DNA of 29,295 bases, taken from positions 1-29,295 of the forward strand of contig NZ_JAQLFP010000030.1 of NCBI RefSeq assembly GCF_028207065.1, in the 5' to 3' direction. Shown here piece by piece: positions 8,190 through 15,693 of the stretch. A program made the translations under genes and the position numbers. The notes under the pieces were generated by a model, which made no database searches, was not told the DNA's origin, and worked only from the letters and a program-made list of their open reading frames with translations. The DNA comes from Collinsella aerofaciens (GTDB lineage: Bacteria > Actinomycetota > Coriobacteriia > Coriobacteriales > Coriobacteriaceae). Every line of letters starts with the position of its first letter. Position 1 is the first letter of the stretch.

Positions 8190-9077
8190 ATGTATGACAA
8201 AGGACCCGTGCCCGGCCGCAACGACGCTTGCTGGTGCGGCAGCGGCAAGAAATACAAGAAATGCCACAGCGCCTTCGACGAGCGCCTCGAGCGCCTGTGG
8301 GAAGAGGGCTGGGAGGTTCTGCCCCGCACGCTCTACAAGACGCCCGCCGATATCGAGGGCATCAAGCGCTCCGCCGCCATCAACGTGGGCGTGCTCGACT
8401 ACGTAGGCGAGCACATCGCCGCGGGCATGACCACCAACCAGATCGACCAGATGATCTACGACTACACCGTCGAGCACGGTGGCACGCCGGCCGACCTCAA
8501 CTACGAGGGCTATCCCAAGAGCGTGTGCACCTCGATCAACGACGTGGTCTGCCACGGTATCCCCTGCGATACGGACGTGCTGCACGAGGGCGACATCATC
8601 AACGTGGACTGCTCCACGATCCTAGACGGCTACTTTAGCGACTCGAGCCGCATGTTCTGCATCGGCGAAGTCTCGGCCGAGCGCCAGCGCCTGGTCGACG
8701 TCACCCGCGCCAGCGTGGAGGCGGGTCTGGCGGCCGTCAAGCCGTGGCTGCCGCTCTCCGTCATGGCCGAGGCCGTGCAAAAGACGGTCGAGGACGCCGG
8801 CTTTAGCGTGGTGCGCGAGTACGGCGGACACGGCATCGGTAAGGAGTTCCACGAGGACCCGTTTGTGGGCTTTACCACCGAGGCGCCCGATGTGGACACC
8901 ATCATGGCTCCGGGCATGGTCTTTACCATCGAGCCTATGGTCAACGCCGGAGCGCCCGACATCAAGATTAGCAAGGGCGATGGTTGGTGCGTGCGCACCA
9001 AGGACGGCAGCGATTCGGCCCAGTGCGAGGTACAGCTCGTGGTGACCGAGGACGGCTACGAGCTGCTGAGCTGGTAG
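8190..9077 (+). CDS. map: Methionine aminopeptidase with N-terminal SEC-C motif
   Basis: Type I methionine aminopeptidase of 295 residues, removing the initiator methionine from nascent proteins. Metal ligands of the pita-bread fold are all visible: Asp140 (NVD), Asp151 (FSDSSRMF), His214 (GGHGIG), Glu248 (FTIEP) and Glu280 (QCEVQ), with His122 in the pocket. The first 30 residues carry a zinc-binding SEC-C motif (CWCGSGKKYKKCH, Cys14, Cys16, Cys25, His26), as found in several bacterial MetAPs and SecA, where it is thought to help ribosome docking. The ATG at 8190 is preceded by AAAGGAAG, and a TATACT -10-like box lies at 8159-8164. A strong terminator follows at 9087. Confidence 0.95.
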   Translation: MYDKGPVPGRNDACWCGSGKKYKKCHSAFDERLERLWEEGWEVLPRTLYKTPADIEGIKRSAAINVGVLDYVGEHIAAGMTTNQIDQMIYDYTVEHGGTPADLNYEGYPKSVCTSINDVVCHGIPCDTDVLHEGDIINVDCSTILDGYFSDSSRMFCIGEVSAERQRLVDVTRASVEAGLAAVKPWLPLSVMAEAVQKTVEDAGFSVVREYGGHGIGKEFHEDPFVGFTTEAPDVDTIMAPGMVFTIEPMVNAGAPDIKISKGDGWCVRTKDGSDSAQCEVQLVVTEDGYELLSW

Positions 9078-9086
9078 CCGCAGATG

Positions 9087-9132
9087 CGCCGGATGCTGAC
9101 GGGCACGCTCGTCTTGCATCCGGCGTTTTATT
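9087..9132 (+). terminator. Rho-independent terminator after map
   Basis: CGCCGGATGC (9087-9096) pairs perfectly with GCATCCGGCG (9116-9125), followed by TTTTATTT. It sits ten bases after the map stop codon. Confidence 0.85.
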
Positions 9133-9136
9133 TGAA

Positions 9137-9186
9137 CGTTTTGCCCGATAAAACCTGCCAAAATAAACCTGTCCCTTTTTGGTAGG
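9137..9186. repeat. CCTGCCAAAA palindromic repeat, copy 1
   Basis: Copy of a ~50-bp element: CGTTTTGCCCGATAAAA, then stem CCTGCCAAAA (9154-9163), loop containing ACCTGTCCC, then TTTTTGGTAGG (9176-9186). It lies between the map terminator and the start of the dehydrogenase gene, ending about 20 bases before the GTG start. Other copies: 11411, 17147, 20720 (opposite strand) and 21853. Confidence 0.85.
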
Positions 9187-9206
9187 CTGAGCGGAGAGGA
9201 CTGCTT

Positions 9207-10142
9207 GTGAACATCCTGGTTTTGCTGCCCGTCAACGACCGCCATCGCGCAATTCTTGAGTCGAGCGCTCCGGGCGAGGACTTTATCTACACGAGCTCCG
9301 ACGCCATCACGCGCGAGCAGGTCGCCAACGCCGACGTGATCTTGGGCAACATAGACCCTGCCCTGCTTACCGCATGCGAGCACCTCCAGCTGCTGCAACT
9401 ACAGACCGCGGGCTATGACGATTACTTGGCCGCCGGCACCGTGCCAGCCGACGCCAAGCTGTCTTGCTCGGTGGGCGCCTACGGCCAGGCCGTGAGCGAG
9501 CACATGTTTGCCATGGTGCTGTCAATGATAAAGCGCCTGCCCGGCTACCAGGACCTGCAGCGCGAGCATCGCTGGGAGGACTTGGGCCCGGTCACCTCGC
9601 TCAAAAATGCCAACGTGCTGGTGCTGGGCGCAGGCGATATCGGCGGCCACTTTGCCACGCTCTGCCGCAGCATGGGCGCACACGTCCGCGGCATCAAGCG
9701 CCATCCACTCGTCTACCCTATTGTGTTTGAGGACATGGACGGCATGGATGCCCTGCCCGAGCGCCTGGCCGAGGCTGACATCGTTGCATCCTTTATGCCG
9801 AGCACACCCGAGACCCGCGGCCTGGCGAACGCCGAGTTCTTCGCCGCGATGAAACCGGGTGCCTTCTTTGCCAACGGCGGCCGCGGCGATCTTGTGGTCG
9901 CCGACGACTTGGTTGCCGCTCTGGAATCGGGACATCTCGCCGGCGCCGCGGTCGACGTCACCGACCCCGAGCCGCTGCCTGAGACAAGCCCCCTGTGGGA
10001 TGCGCCCAACATGCTCATCACGCCGCATGTCTCGGGCTGGTTCCACCTAGCCGCCACGCTCAACAACGTCGTCGACATCGCCGCAGAGAACCTGCGTCAC
10101 CTGCAGGCCGGCGAAACCCTGCGCTGCTGGATCGAGCACTGA
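9207..10142 (+). CDS. D-isomer-specific 2-hydroxyacid dehydrogenase
   Basis: NAD-dependent oxidoreductase of 311 residues interconverting a 2-oxoacid and a D-2-hydroxyacid. It begins with GTG, with GGAGAGGA six bases upstream. The Rossmann motif is VLGAGDIGGHFA (residues 139-150). The catalytic triad is recognisable: Arg226 (NGGRGDLV), Glu255 (VTDPEPLP) and His274 (ITPHVSGW). The TPHVSG-type C-terminus resembles the glyoxylate/hydroxypyruvate or lactate dehydrogenase-like branch, but the exact substrate is not predictable. The first lines (LVLLPVNDRHRAIL) form the substrate domain. It stands alone, with a palindromic repeat before it and a hairpin after it. Confidence 0.9.
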   Translation: MNILVLLPVNDRHRAILESSAPGEDFIYTSSDAITREQVANADVILGNIDPALLTACEHLQLLQLQTAGYDDYLAAGTVPADAKLSCSVGAYGQAVSEHMFAMVLSMIKRLPGYQDLQREHRWEDLGPVTSLKNANVLVLGAGDIGGHFATLCRSMGAHVRGIKRHPLVYPIVFEDMDGMDALPERLAEADIVASFMPSTPETRGLANAEFFAAMKPGAFFANGGRGDLVVADDLVAALESGHLAGAAVDVTDPEPLPETSPLWDAPNMLITPHVSGWFHLAATLNNVVDIAAENLRHLQAGETLRCWIEH

Positions 10143-10145
10143 TTT

Positions 10146-10173
10146 GTTCCGGCGTTTTGCCAAACGCCGGAAC
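10146..10173. terminator. Hairpin after the 2-hydroxyacid dehydrogenase gene
   Basis: Perfect 12-bp stem GTTCCGGCGTTT / AAACGCCGGAAC with a four-base loop, starting three bases after the stop codon. No U-run follows (CCCCTCG), so it may be a processing or stability hairpin rather than a classical terminator. Confidence 0.6.
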
Positions 10174-10186
10174 CCCTCGACGCTGC

Positions 10187-10285
10187 GAGCCCGCCGTTTG
10201 GCCAATCTGCCGTTCAATTTCAAAGGCGCGACCAGAAGGTCAGCGCCTTTTCATTTCACGGCACCTTGGCTCAAACGGCGGGCTC
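10187..10285. repeat. Nested inverted repeat between dehydrogenase and toxin genes
   Basis: Outer arms GAGCCCGCCGTTTGGCCAA (10187-10205) and TTGGCTCAAACGGCGGGCTC (10266-10285) pair with one indel. Inside is a second hairpin, AAAGGCGC...GCGCCTTTT (10222-10251), which by itself resembles a plus-strand terminator with TTTT. The intergenic space 10143-10376 holds no credible gene. Confidence 0.65.
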
Positions 10286-10350
10286 TCGCTGACTTTTGTT
10301 CAACCTGCGGCGCTTTGCTGGCGCGGCCCTACCTGTGGACTCTCGCTGAC
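10283..10350. repeat. Direct repeat pair CTCTCGCTGAC
   Basis: CTCTCGCTGAC occurs at 10283-10293 and 10340-10350, 57 bases apart. Each copy is followed after five variable bases by TTC-A/G-ACC. They lie just downstream of the PIN toxin gene; the role is unknown. Confidence 0.4.
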
Positions 10351-10376
10351 CATTATTCGACCAGAGGGGTCTAGCG

Positions 10377-10871
10377 CTATTTAAGCGTTGTTAGATAGTT
10401 TCTTGCGTTTTCGACGTTCATTGCTGCGACGGGCGCATGCGAACAGAGCTTGACATCGTTGGTGACCAGGAGATCCGCTTGGGCGCGTATCGCTGCCGCA
10501 ATGATTAAATCGTCTTCGTAATCGCTATGGAGATTACGCTGCTTGCTCGCCATCCATATGTCACTCAGGTTGCAGGGTACCGGCGTGGCAAGTTGCGACA
10601 ACACGTCAAGGCAATCCCATGCAAGTGATGTCGCCGCCACGGCGGCATCTTGGGACAGTGAGCCATGCTCGCGCCGATACCATGCCTTATGTTCGCTTGA
10701 AATCAAATAGAACAGGTCTTTGGACGATGTCGCCGCATACAGCAAATCCACCTGCGCCGTGCATGCATCGCGTAAAAACTCAATCGCCACCGAACGACCA
10801 CGTCGTGAGGGAATGAAGTAATCGAGCCACACGTTGGTGTCAACCAAGATGCGCTTTGGAGCCTCACTCAT
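10377..10871 (-). CDS. PIN-domain toxin (VapC-like ribonuclease)
   Basis: Putative toxin of 164 residues with a PIN nuclease fold. The N-terminal strand ILVDTNVWLDYF supplies Asp11 and Asn13. Further acidic positions are Asp120/Asp121 in the YEDDLIIAAA helix and Asp139 in VTNDVKL, giving the usual metal-binding quartet of a Mg-dependent endoribonuclease. The start ATG lies within the last codons of the RelB-like antitoxin gene (8-bp overlap), so translation is coupled. Closest in style to the PIN_3 group of 'putative toxin component' proteins. Function as an RNA-cleaving toxin is inferred from fold and operon; the target RNA is not predictable. Confidence 0.85.
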   Translation of the reverse strand: MSEAPKRILVDTNVWLDYFIPSRRGRSVAIEFLRDACTAQVDLLYAATSSKDLFYLISSEHKAWYRREHGSLSQDAAVAATSLAWDCLDVLSQLATPVPCNLSDIWMASKQRNLHSDYEDDLIIAAAIRAQADLLVTNDVKLCSHAPVAAMNVENARNYLTTLK

Positions 10872-11244
10872 AGAGCCAGCTCATCTCCTCGCCATAGCGA
10901 TCCGCATAGGCATTCCGTTTGAGCCCTTCGTCGTCCGATGGCTGAGCCTTGACCATATCGATTCCCGACTCACGGCAAGCGGCAGCGAACAGCTTCGACC
11001 CCTGATCCATGAGCTCGAGCTTACGTTTGGCGGCCTTTTCGCGCTCGCGCTGCTCCGTCCGGACACGACTGGGCAGAAGGATATCCTCGAGCGCACCGGG
11101 GCGATCGGCCAGCGACGCTGCAAGCTGCCAGAGCGCTCGCACCGCTTGGCTCGGCGTCATACCGGCCCTGGAGAGAGCGGCGTCCCCACTCCTTTTAAGA
11201 TCGGCATCGAGACGCACGTTGATCTGAGCGGCTGTTGTGGTCAT
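10864..11244 (-). CDS. RelB/DinJ-like ribbon-helix-helix antitoxin
   Basis: Putative antitoxin of 126 residues. The first 50 residues (AAQINVRLDADLKRSGDAAL, then AGMTPSQAVRALWQ) match the RelB/DinJ ribbon-helix-helix DNA-binding domain. The charged middle (REREKAAKRKLELMD) and the C-terminal end are presumably the toxin-neutralising part. The ATG at 11244 is preceded by a near-ideal AAGGAGGGG. It comes first in the operon and overlaps the PIN toxin gene, the classic type II order. RelB-family antitoxins are better known with RelE/YafQ toxins, so pairing with a PIN protein is somewhat unusual. Autorepression through the operator-like sequence at 11266-11289 is likely. Confidence 0.85.
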   Translation of the reverse strand: MTTTAAQINVRLDADLKRSGDAALSRAGMTPSQAVRALWQLAASLADRPGALEDILLPSRVRTEQREREKAAKRKLELMDQGSKLFAAACRESGIDMVKAQPSDDEGLKRNAYADRYGEEMSWLYE

Positions 11245-11265
11245 GACCCCTCCTTAATACTTCAA

Positions 11266-11298
11266 AACTATCATAAAACTCTATGGTAGATACGTAAA
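11266..11298 (-). promoter_or_regulatory. Promoter and operator-like repeat of the toxin-antitoxin operon
   Basis: On the minus strand, TTTACG (11293-11298) and TATGAT (11270-11275, five of six consensus matches) are spaced by exactly 17 bases. An imperfect inverted repeat CTATCAT / ATGGTAG (about 11268-11289) overlaps the -10 and spacer, as expected for binding by a ribbon-helix-helix antitoxin. Confidence 0.55.
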
Positions 11299-11343
11299 GC
11301 ATGTATAGCATTTACAAGCATTAGCCGTACTCTGTACACAAGA

Positions 11344-11374
11344 AGCCGCCGAGGCGCATTGCACCTCGGCGGCT
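11344..11374 (-). terminator. Hairpin downstream of the M18 aminopeptidase gene
   Basis: Perfect 11-bp GC-rich stem AGCCGCCGAGG / CCTCGGCGGCT with a nine-base loop. On the minus strand it is followed by TCTTGTG. It probably backs up termination by the palindromic repeat at 11411. Confidence 0.6.
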
Positions 11375-11410
11375 ACGAATCACCGATCTAGTTCGGTTTC
11401 ACCCCTTGCA

Positions 11411-11461
11411 TTCGCCCAGATAAAACCTGCTAAAATTAACATCCCTTTTTGGCAGGTTTTA
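11411..11461. repeat. CCTGCCAAAA palindromic repeat, copy 2
   Basis: Stem CCTGCTAAAA...TTTTTGGCAGG flanked by TAAAA and TTTTA, with a shortened loop (TTAACATCCC). The final TTTTA of the element supplies the TAA stop codon of the M18 aminopeptidase gene on the minus strand (11459-11461). A/T runs on both sides make it terminator-like in both directions. Confidence 0.85.
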
Positions 11462-12844
11462 GAGCTCCACGCTTTCGGCACCGTTGATGGTTAGGTCGCG
11501 CTCGTAGAAGGCGGTGAGAGCGCGGATGGCGTACATCACGTCGCGCACGCCGCCGGTCTCGTAGCTCGAGTGCATGGCAAGCTGCGGCAGGCCCACGTCC
11601 ACGGCATGCATGCTCGCCTGCATATTGGACAGATTGCCCAGGGTAGAACCGCCCGCCATATCGCTCTTGTTGGCGAAGGCCTGCGTGGGTACGTCGGCGT
11701 CATCGCAGATGGCCTGGAACACCGCGCGGCTAAAGGCATCGGTGCAGTAGTGCTGGTTGGCGGCCTCCTTGATGACGATGCCGCCGTTGAGCACGACCTG
11801 GTTGCGGGCGTCGCACTTCTCGGCGTGGTTGGGATGCACGGCATGCGCGTTGTCGCAGCTCACGAGCATCGAGGCGGCAAGCGCACGGTGGTACGACTCG
11901 TCGTCAAAGCCCAGCGAGCCGTTAATGCGGCGCAGTGCATCGGCCAAGAACGTCGACATGGCACCCTGCTTGGTCTCGGAGCCAACCTCCTCGTTATCAA
12001 AGCAGCAGAAGACCGAAACGTCGTGCGCGTTCTCGGCACCCAAAAATGCTTGCAGCGAAGTGTAGGCGCAGGCCAGGTCGTCGAGCTTGGGCGTCGAGAT
12101 AAACTCGTCGGCCCAGCCCCAAATGCGCGCATCCTGGCGATTGACCAGGAACAGATCGCGGCCAAGAATCTGCTCAGGCTCAACATCCAGTTCTTCGGCG
12201 ATCAGAGCATCAAAGTCGCCCTGTTTAAGGTCACCAGCGCTGATGAGCGGGCACAGGTCAACGGCTCGGTTGGGAGCAAAGCCCTCGTTGACGCCACGGT
12301 TCATGTGGATGGCAAGGCTCGGGATAATAGCGACCTCGCGCTCGGTGGCAAGCAGGCGGCTCTCAATGCGGTCACCCTCGCGCACCAGCACGCGGCCCGC
12401 AAGCGCCAGCGGACGGTCGAACCAGGTATAGTCAATCATGCCGCCGTAGGCCTCGGTGTTCAGGCGCAGCGTCTCGCCCGCGCCGTCGAGCTCGGGCACG
12501 GCCTTGACCTTAAACGTCGGTGAATCGCCGTGCGACGCCGTGAGCTGAAAATGATAGTCACCGGCAACACCGTCCTCGCCCCACGTCGCGGCCAGGTCCT
12601 CGCCCACCTTAAAGGCAACAACGCTCGAGGTGTTGCGCTGCGTGTAATAACGCCCGCCCGGCTCGATATCCCATGCCGCGTTCTCGGGCAGGTAGGTAAA
12701 GCCCGCCTCGTCGAGCTCGGCCATAATGGTCGCCGCCGTATGAAACATGCTGGGGCATGCCTCGATAAAGTCGATAAGGTCGTTAGCGGCCTCGATATCG
12801 TCGGCCGTCACATGCGCGCGCTCGGGCGTTTCCTGATCCGTCAT
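11459..12844 (-). CDS. apeB: M18 family aminopeptidase
   Basis: Dinuclear metal aminopeptidase of 461 residues from the ATG at 12844, preceded by GGGGAG; the frame extends to 12955 but that segment is unlike the family. The M18 landmarks are present: ASHGDSP with His105 and Asp107 near the N-terminal third, HMNRGVNEG, ISTPKLDDLACAY with the bridging aspartate, CFDNEEVGSET with the catalytic and metal-binding glutamates, AVHPNHAEK, and AMHSSYETGG near the C-terminus with the last histidine. It should release N-terminal residues, often acidic ones, from cytosolic peptides. The symbol follows the usual name for bacterial M18 members. It diverges from the Ntn hydrolase at 13006. Its stop codon is contributed by a palindromic repeat. 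Confidence 0.92.
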   Translation of the reverse strand: MTDQETPERAHVTADDIEAANDLIDFIEACPSMFHTAATIMAELDEAGFTYLPENAAWDIEPGGRYYTQRNTSSVVAFKVGEDLAATWGEDGVAGDYHFQLTASHGDSPTFKVKAVPELDGAGETLRLNTEAYGGMIDYTWFDRPLALAGRVLVREGDRIESRLLATEREVAIIPSLAIHMNRGVNEGFAPNRAVDLCPLISAGDLKQGDFDALIAEELDVEPEQILGRDLFLVNRQDARIWGWADEFISTPKLDDLACAYTSLQAFLGAENAHDVSVFCCFDNEEVGSETKQGAMSTFLADALRRINGSLGFDDESYHRALAASMLVSCDNAHAVHPNHAEKCDARNQVVLNGGIVIKEAANQHYCTDAFSRAVFQAICDDADVPTQAFANKSDMAGGSTLGNLSNMQASMHAVDVGLPQLAMHSSYETGGVRDVMYAIRALTAFYERDLTINGAESVEL

Positions 12845-13005
12845 GCTCTCCCCTTTCGCTGGGTTGATGGTCCCCTCCAGCATACCCCGCCGCGCCAGTG
12901 CCGTGCCTTTCATTCCATGTTTAATCCCGCGCCGCTCGCCAAGTTGAGCCATCATGCCCGCACTCCTTTTGCGACAATTACGCTAACAGGACGAGAGGAG
13001 CCGTC

Positions 13006-14091
13006 ATGAAGCCACGTAACATTGCCATCGCCTGCGGTGTCGCGGGAGTCGCCGTCGGCCTTGCCGCTGCCGCCGGCATCGTTTACCGCAAGCAAATCAA
13101 GTCCGCCGCATCACTCAAACGCTTGACCGGCAACGCGGATGGCTATGACCTGTACGCAATCGACATCGCCTACGACTACGATCTTGATCGCATCATCGCC
13201 GCTGGCGTGCGCGATGACCAGGCATACATCGATGCCGTGGTGGCACAGGTGCTGCCCGGTGTGCCGGCACATGTCCAGGCGCCCCAGTTTGCCTGCAGTG
13301 CTTTTGTCGCCGTAGATGCCGAAGGCCGCGTGCGCACCGGTCGCAATTACGACTTTAAGGACGACACCTCGGCGCTGCTGGTGCGCAATCACCCACGCGG
13401 CGGCTATGCCTCCATCGGGTTTGCCGCCCTTAACAACCTGGGCGATAACACTCCGCTTGACTCCGTCGGCGGACGCGCTGCGGCGTTGATGGGCCCGTTT
13501 GCCCAGCTCGACGGCGTCAACGAATGTGGCGTGTCCATTGCCGTGCTCACCCTGGATTCCAAACCTTGTGACCAGGACACGCAGCGCCCCGTCATCAACA
13601 CTTCGCTCGCCATCCGTCTGGTGCTCGACCGCGCGGCCACCACGCAGGAGGCCGTCGACCTGCTTTCTGCCTACGACATGCACGCCATGGCCGGACGCGA
13701 CTATCACTTCTTTATCAACGACGCCGCCGGTGACGCGCGGGTGGTGGAGTGGGATCCGCGCGATCCCGACCGTGCATGCAAGGCGACGCCCGTACGCCAG
13801 GTCACGAACTTCTACGCCTGCTATGGCGACGAAGTGCTGCCCAACCAAAAGAATGGCGAGATGGGCCATGGCAAAGAGCGCGCCATCGCCATCGCCGATG
13901 TCCTTGACGCCCATGTCGGTGCCCAGGACGAAACGATTGCCTGGGAAGCCCTGCGAGCCGCAGCGCAAGAGCCCAATCCGGAAGACATCACCAGCAATAC
14001 GCAATGGTCGGTCGTCTTTGACAATACCGAGCCCGCTGCCGCCATCACGCTGCGCCGCCACTGGGGCAACGTCGATGCCTTCGCACTGTAA
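13006..14091 (+). CDS. Membrane-anchored choloylglycine-hydrolase-like Ntn hydrolase
   Basis: Protein of 361 residues with an N-terminal hydrophobic segment (residues 7-27, followed by YRKQIK), suggesting a signal anchor or lipid-free export signal. The catalytic domain resembles the linear amide C-N hydrolase / choloylglycine hydrolase (C59) and related C45 families. Cys97 in FACSAF is followed 16 and 19 residues later by Arg113 and Asp116 in GRNYDF, the same spacing as Cys2, Arg18 and Asp21 of bile salt hydrolases. NECGVSIAVL and VTNFYA fit later conserved regions. Here the cysteine is ~96 residues inside, so activation would require removal of a long prosegment. Substrate (bile salt, N-acyl amino acid or peptide) is not predictable. 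AGGAG precedes the ATG. Confidence 0.8.
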   Translation: MKPRNIAIACGVAGVAVGLAAAAGIVYRKQIKSAASLKRLTGNADGYDLYAIDIAYDYDLDRIIAAGVRDDQAYIDAVVAQVLPGVPAHVQAPQFACSAFVAVDAEGRVRTGRNYDFKDDTSALLVRNHPRGGYASIGFAALNNLGDNTPLDSVGGRAAALMGPFAQLDGVNECGVSIAVLTLDSKPCDQDTQRPVINTSLAIRLVLDRAATTQEAVDLLSAYDMHAMAGRDYHFFINDAAGDARVVEWDPRDPDRACKATPVRQVTNFYACYGDEVLPNQKNGEMGHGKERAIAIADVLDAHVGAQDETIAWEALRAAAQEPNPEDITSNTQWSVVFDNTEPAAAITLRRHWGNVDAFAL

Positions 14092-14157
14092 GGAGCCAGG
14101 CCCGTCGACCTTACGTTCCCTGACGTTGCTTACATTTCCATACGCTTGAGCTAACAC

Positions 14158-14193
14158 GTTTTACCCCCGTATCAACAGTGTGCGGGGGTAAAC
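14158..14193. terminator. Bidirectional-looking hairpin before the phosphofructokinase gene
   Basis: GTTTTACCCCCG (14158-14169) pairs with CGGGGGTAAAC (14183-14193), a stem flanked by T-rich and A-rich ends. It can terminate the Ntn hydrolase transcript. A TATAAC box at 14206-14211 may be the phosphofructokinase -10. Confidence 0.6.
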
Positions 14194-14230
14194 TTATGCG
14201 CATGTTATAACTTGCCCGGAAGGATTCACC

Positions 14231-15310
14231 ATGCTTAGGATCGGTCTTCTTACTAGTGGCGGCGACTGCCAGGCGCTCAACGCCACCATGCGCGGCATTG
14301 TCAAAACGCTTATGACCAATAGCGAAGAGCCTATCGAGATTTATGGCTTTGAGGACGGCTATCAGGGCCTTATCTACAGCAGGTTCCGCGTCATGACGCC
14401 CGCCGATTTTAGCGGTATCCTCACCCGCGGCGGCACCATCCTGGGCACGAGTCGCACACCGTTCAAGCGTCTGGATACCCCCGAGACCGATGGTGTCGAG
14501 AAGGTGCCGGCGATGGTCCACACCTATCATAAGCTGCAGCTCGACTGCCTGTTTATGCTGGGCGGTAACGGCTCCACCAAGACCGCCAACCGCCTGCGCG
14601 AAGAGGGCCTCAACGTTATCGCCCTGCCCAAGACCATCGATAACGACACCTGGGGCACCGAGCTGACGTTTGGCTTTACGAGCGCCATCGACGTCGCCAC
14701 CAAGTGCATCGACGACATTCACACCACCGCCTCGAGTCACGGCCGCGTGTTCGTTATCGAGATCATGGGCCACAAGGTTGGCTGGATCCCGCTGTACGCC
14801 GGCGTCGCGGGCGGCGCGGATGTCATCTTGATTCCCGAGATCCCCTACGACATGGACAACGTCATCAAGACCATCGAGCATCGCATGGAGACCGGCAGCC
14901 GCTTTACCATCGTAGCCGTCGCCGAGGGTGCTATCTCCAAGGAGGACGCGGCGCTGTCCAAGAAGGAGTACAAGAAGAAGCTCGCCGAGCGTACGAGCCC
15001 GTCAATCGTGTACGACATCGCCAAGGAGATCGAGGCCAAGACCGGTCGCGAGACCCGCGTCGCCATCCCCGGCCACACGCAGCGCGGCGGCCAGCCCGAC
15101 GCCCAGGACCGCATCTTTGCGACCCAGTGCGGCGTCGAGGCAGCGCTCGGCTGCCTACGCGGCGAGTTTGGCTACATGATTGCCCTGCGTGACGGCAAGA
15201 TGTGCCACATGCCGCTCGAGGAGGTCGCCGGCAAGCTCAAATATGTCGACCCCCAGAGCGACCTGGTGCGCGAGGCCAAGGCGTTGGGCATCAGCTTCGG
15301 CGACGAATAA
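14231..15310 (+). CDS. pfkA: 6-phosphofructokinase (group III, PPi/ATP type)
   Basis: Glycolytic phosphofructokinase of 359 residues, phosphorylating fructose 6-phosphate to the 1,6-bisphosphate. Family motifs are clear: LTSGGDCQALNA (8-18), PKTIDNDTWGT (133-143) with catalytic Asp137, EIMGHKVGW (177-185), IPEIPY (201-206) and GHTQRGGQPDAQDR. Phosphoryl donor: the G-G-D-G/D-S position reads GGNGS (111-115). Gly114 favours ATP, whereas Lys134 in PKTIDND is typical of the pyrophosphate or mixed group III. The aspartate usually preceding that glycine is Asn113, an uncommon change near the magnesium site. GGAAGG precedes the ATG. Donor specificity is therefore left open. Confidence 0.9.
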   Translation: MLRIGLLTSGGDCQALNATMRGIVKTLMTNSEEPIEIYGFEDGYQGLIYSRFRVMTPADFSGILTRGGTILGTSRTPFKRLDTPETDGVEKVPAMVHTYHKLQLDCLFMLGGNGSTKTANRLREEGLNVIALPKTIDNDTWGTELTFGFTSAIDVATKCIDDIHTTASSHGRVFVIEIMGHKVGWIPLYAGVAGGADVILIPEIPYDMDNVIKTIEHRMETGSRFTIVAVAEGAISKEDAALSKKEYKKKLAERTSPSIVYDIAKEIEAKTGRETRVAIPGHTQRGGQPDAQDRIFATQCGVEAALGCLRGEFGYMIALRDGKMCHMPLEEVAGKLKYVDPQSDLVREAKALGISFGDE

Positions 15311-15333
15311 CCTCGGCCGAAATCCATCCCATC

Positions 15334-15430
15334 GGGCCCTCCGACCCCGCCCGACGTATTTCGATTTGGCTCCTCCCTTGACTTCGTCAAAGGTCGCCAA
15401 TCGAAATCGTCGGGCGGGATCGGAGGGCCC
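15334..15430. repeat. 97-nt nested hairpin downstream of phosphofructokinase
   Basis: Arms of about 37 bases starting GGGCCCTCCGACCCCGCCCG (15334) and ending CGGGCGGGATCGGAGGGCCC (15430) are complementary apart from a few mismatches. The centre continues as TTGAC-ttc-GTCAA. The whole element folds as one long stem. It begins 24 bases after the stop codon. Confidence 0.8.
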
Positions 15431-15491
15431 TGCGTTTACATACTCGCCGGGGCTATTCGTCTTCTTGCTGCGGGTGCCTGGGCCGGAATTG

Positions 15492-15559
15492 AGTTGCGGT
15501 GAAATAGTTCCCGCTTAGCCCGCAAATGGCTGAATCTAGAAACTATTCCACCGCAACTT
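15492..15559. repeat. AGTTGCGG-family inverted repeat, copy 2
   Basis: AGTTGCGGTGAAATAGTT (from 15492) pairs with AACTATTCCACCGCAACT (ending 15558), one mismatch, about 30 bases of unrelated spacer. The outer 18 bases are shared with the copy at 8071, while the spacer is different. Confidence 0.75.
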
Positions 15560-15627
15560 ACTGAGTGGGGACTCTTGGCTGCTACTTGCACTGACATTTG
15601 TCCCAAAATGGCTGGTCGTTAGGGATT

Positions 15628-15693
15628 GCTACCGGTAGTTGCGGTAGGGTTGGGGCAGATTCTAACTAGAAATGGTGGTCGCTACCGGTTGTT
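15628..15693. promoter_or_regulatory. Paired GCTACCGGT sites upstream of the XRE gene
   Basis: GCTACCGGTAGTT at 15628-15640 and GCTACCGGTTGTT at 15681-15693, 53 bases apart, five helical turns. The first contains the perfect palindrome TACCGGTA. The second overlaps the putative -35 box. These look like operators, perhaps for the XRE protein itself. Confidence 0.45.

Noticed and set aside
11570..12523. 317-residue plus-strand frame opposite the M18 aminopeptidase
   Set aside because: Antisense shadow without family features.
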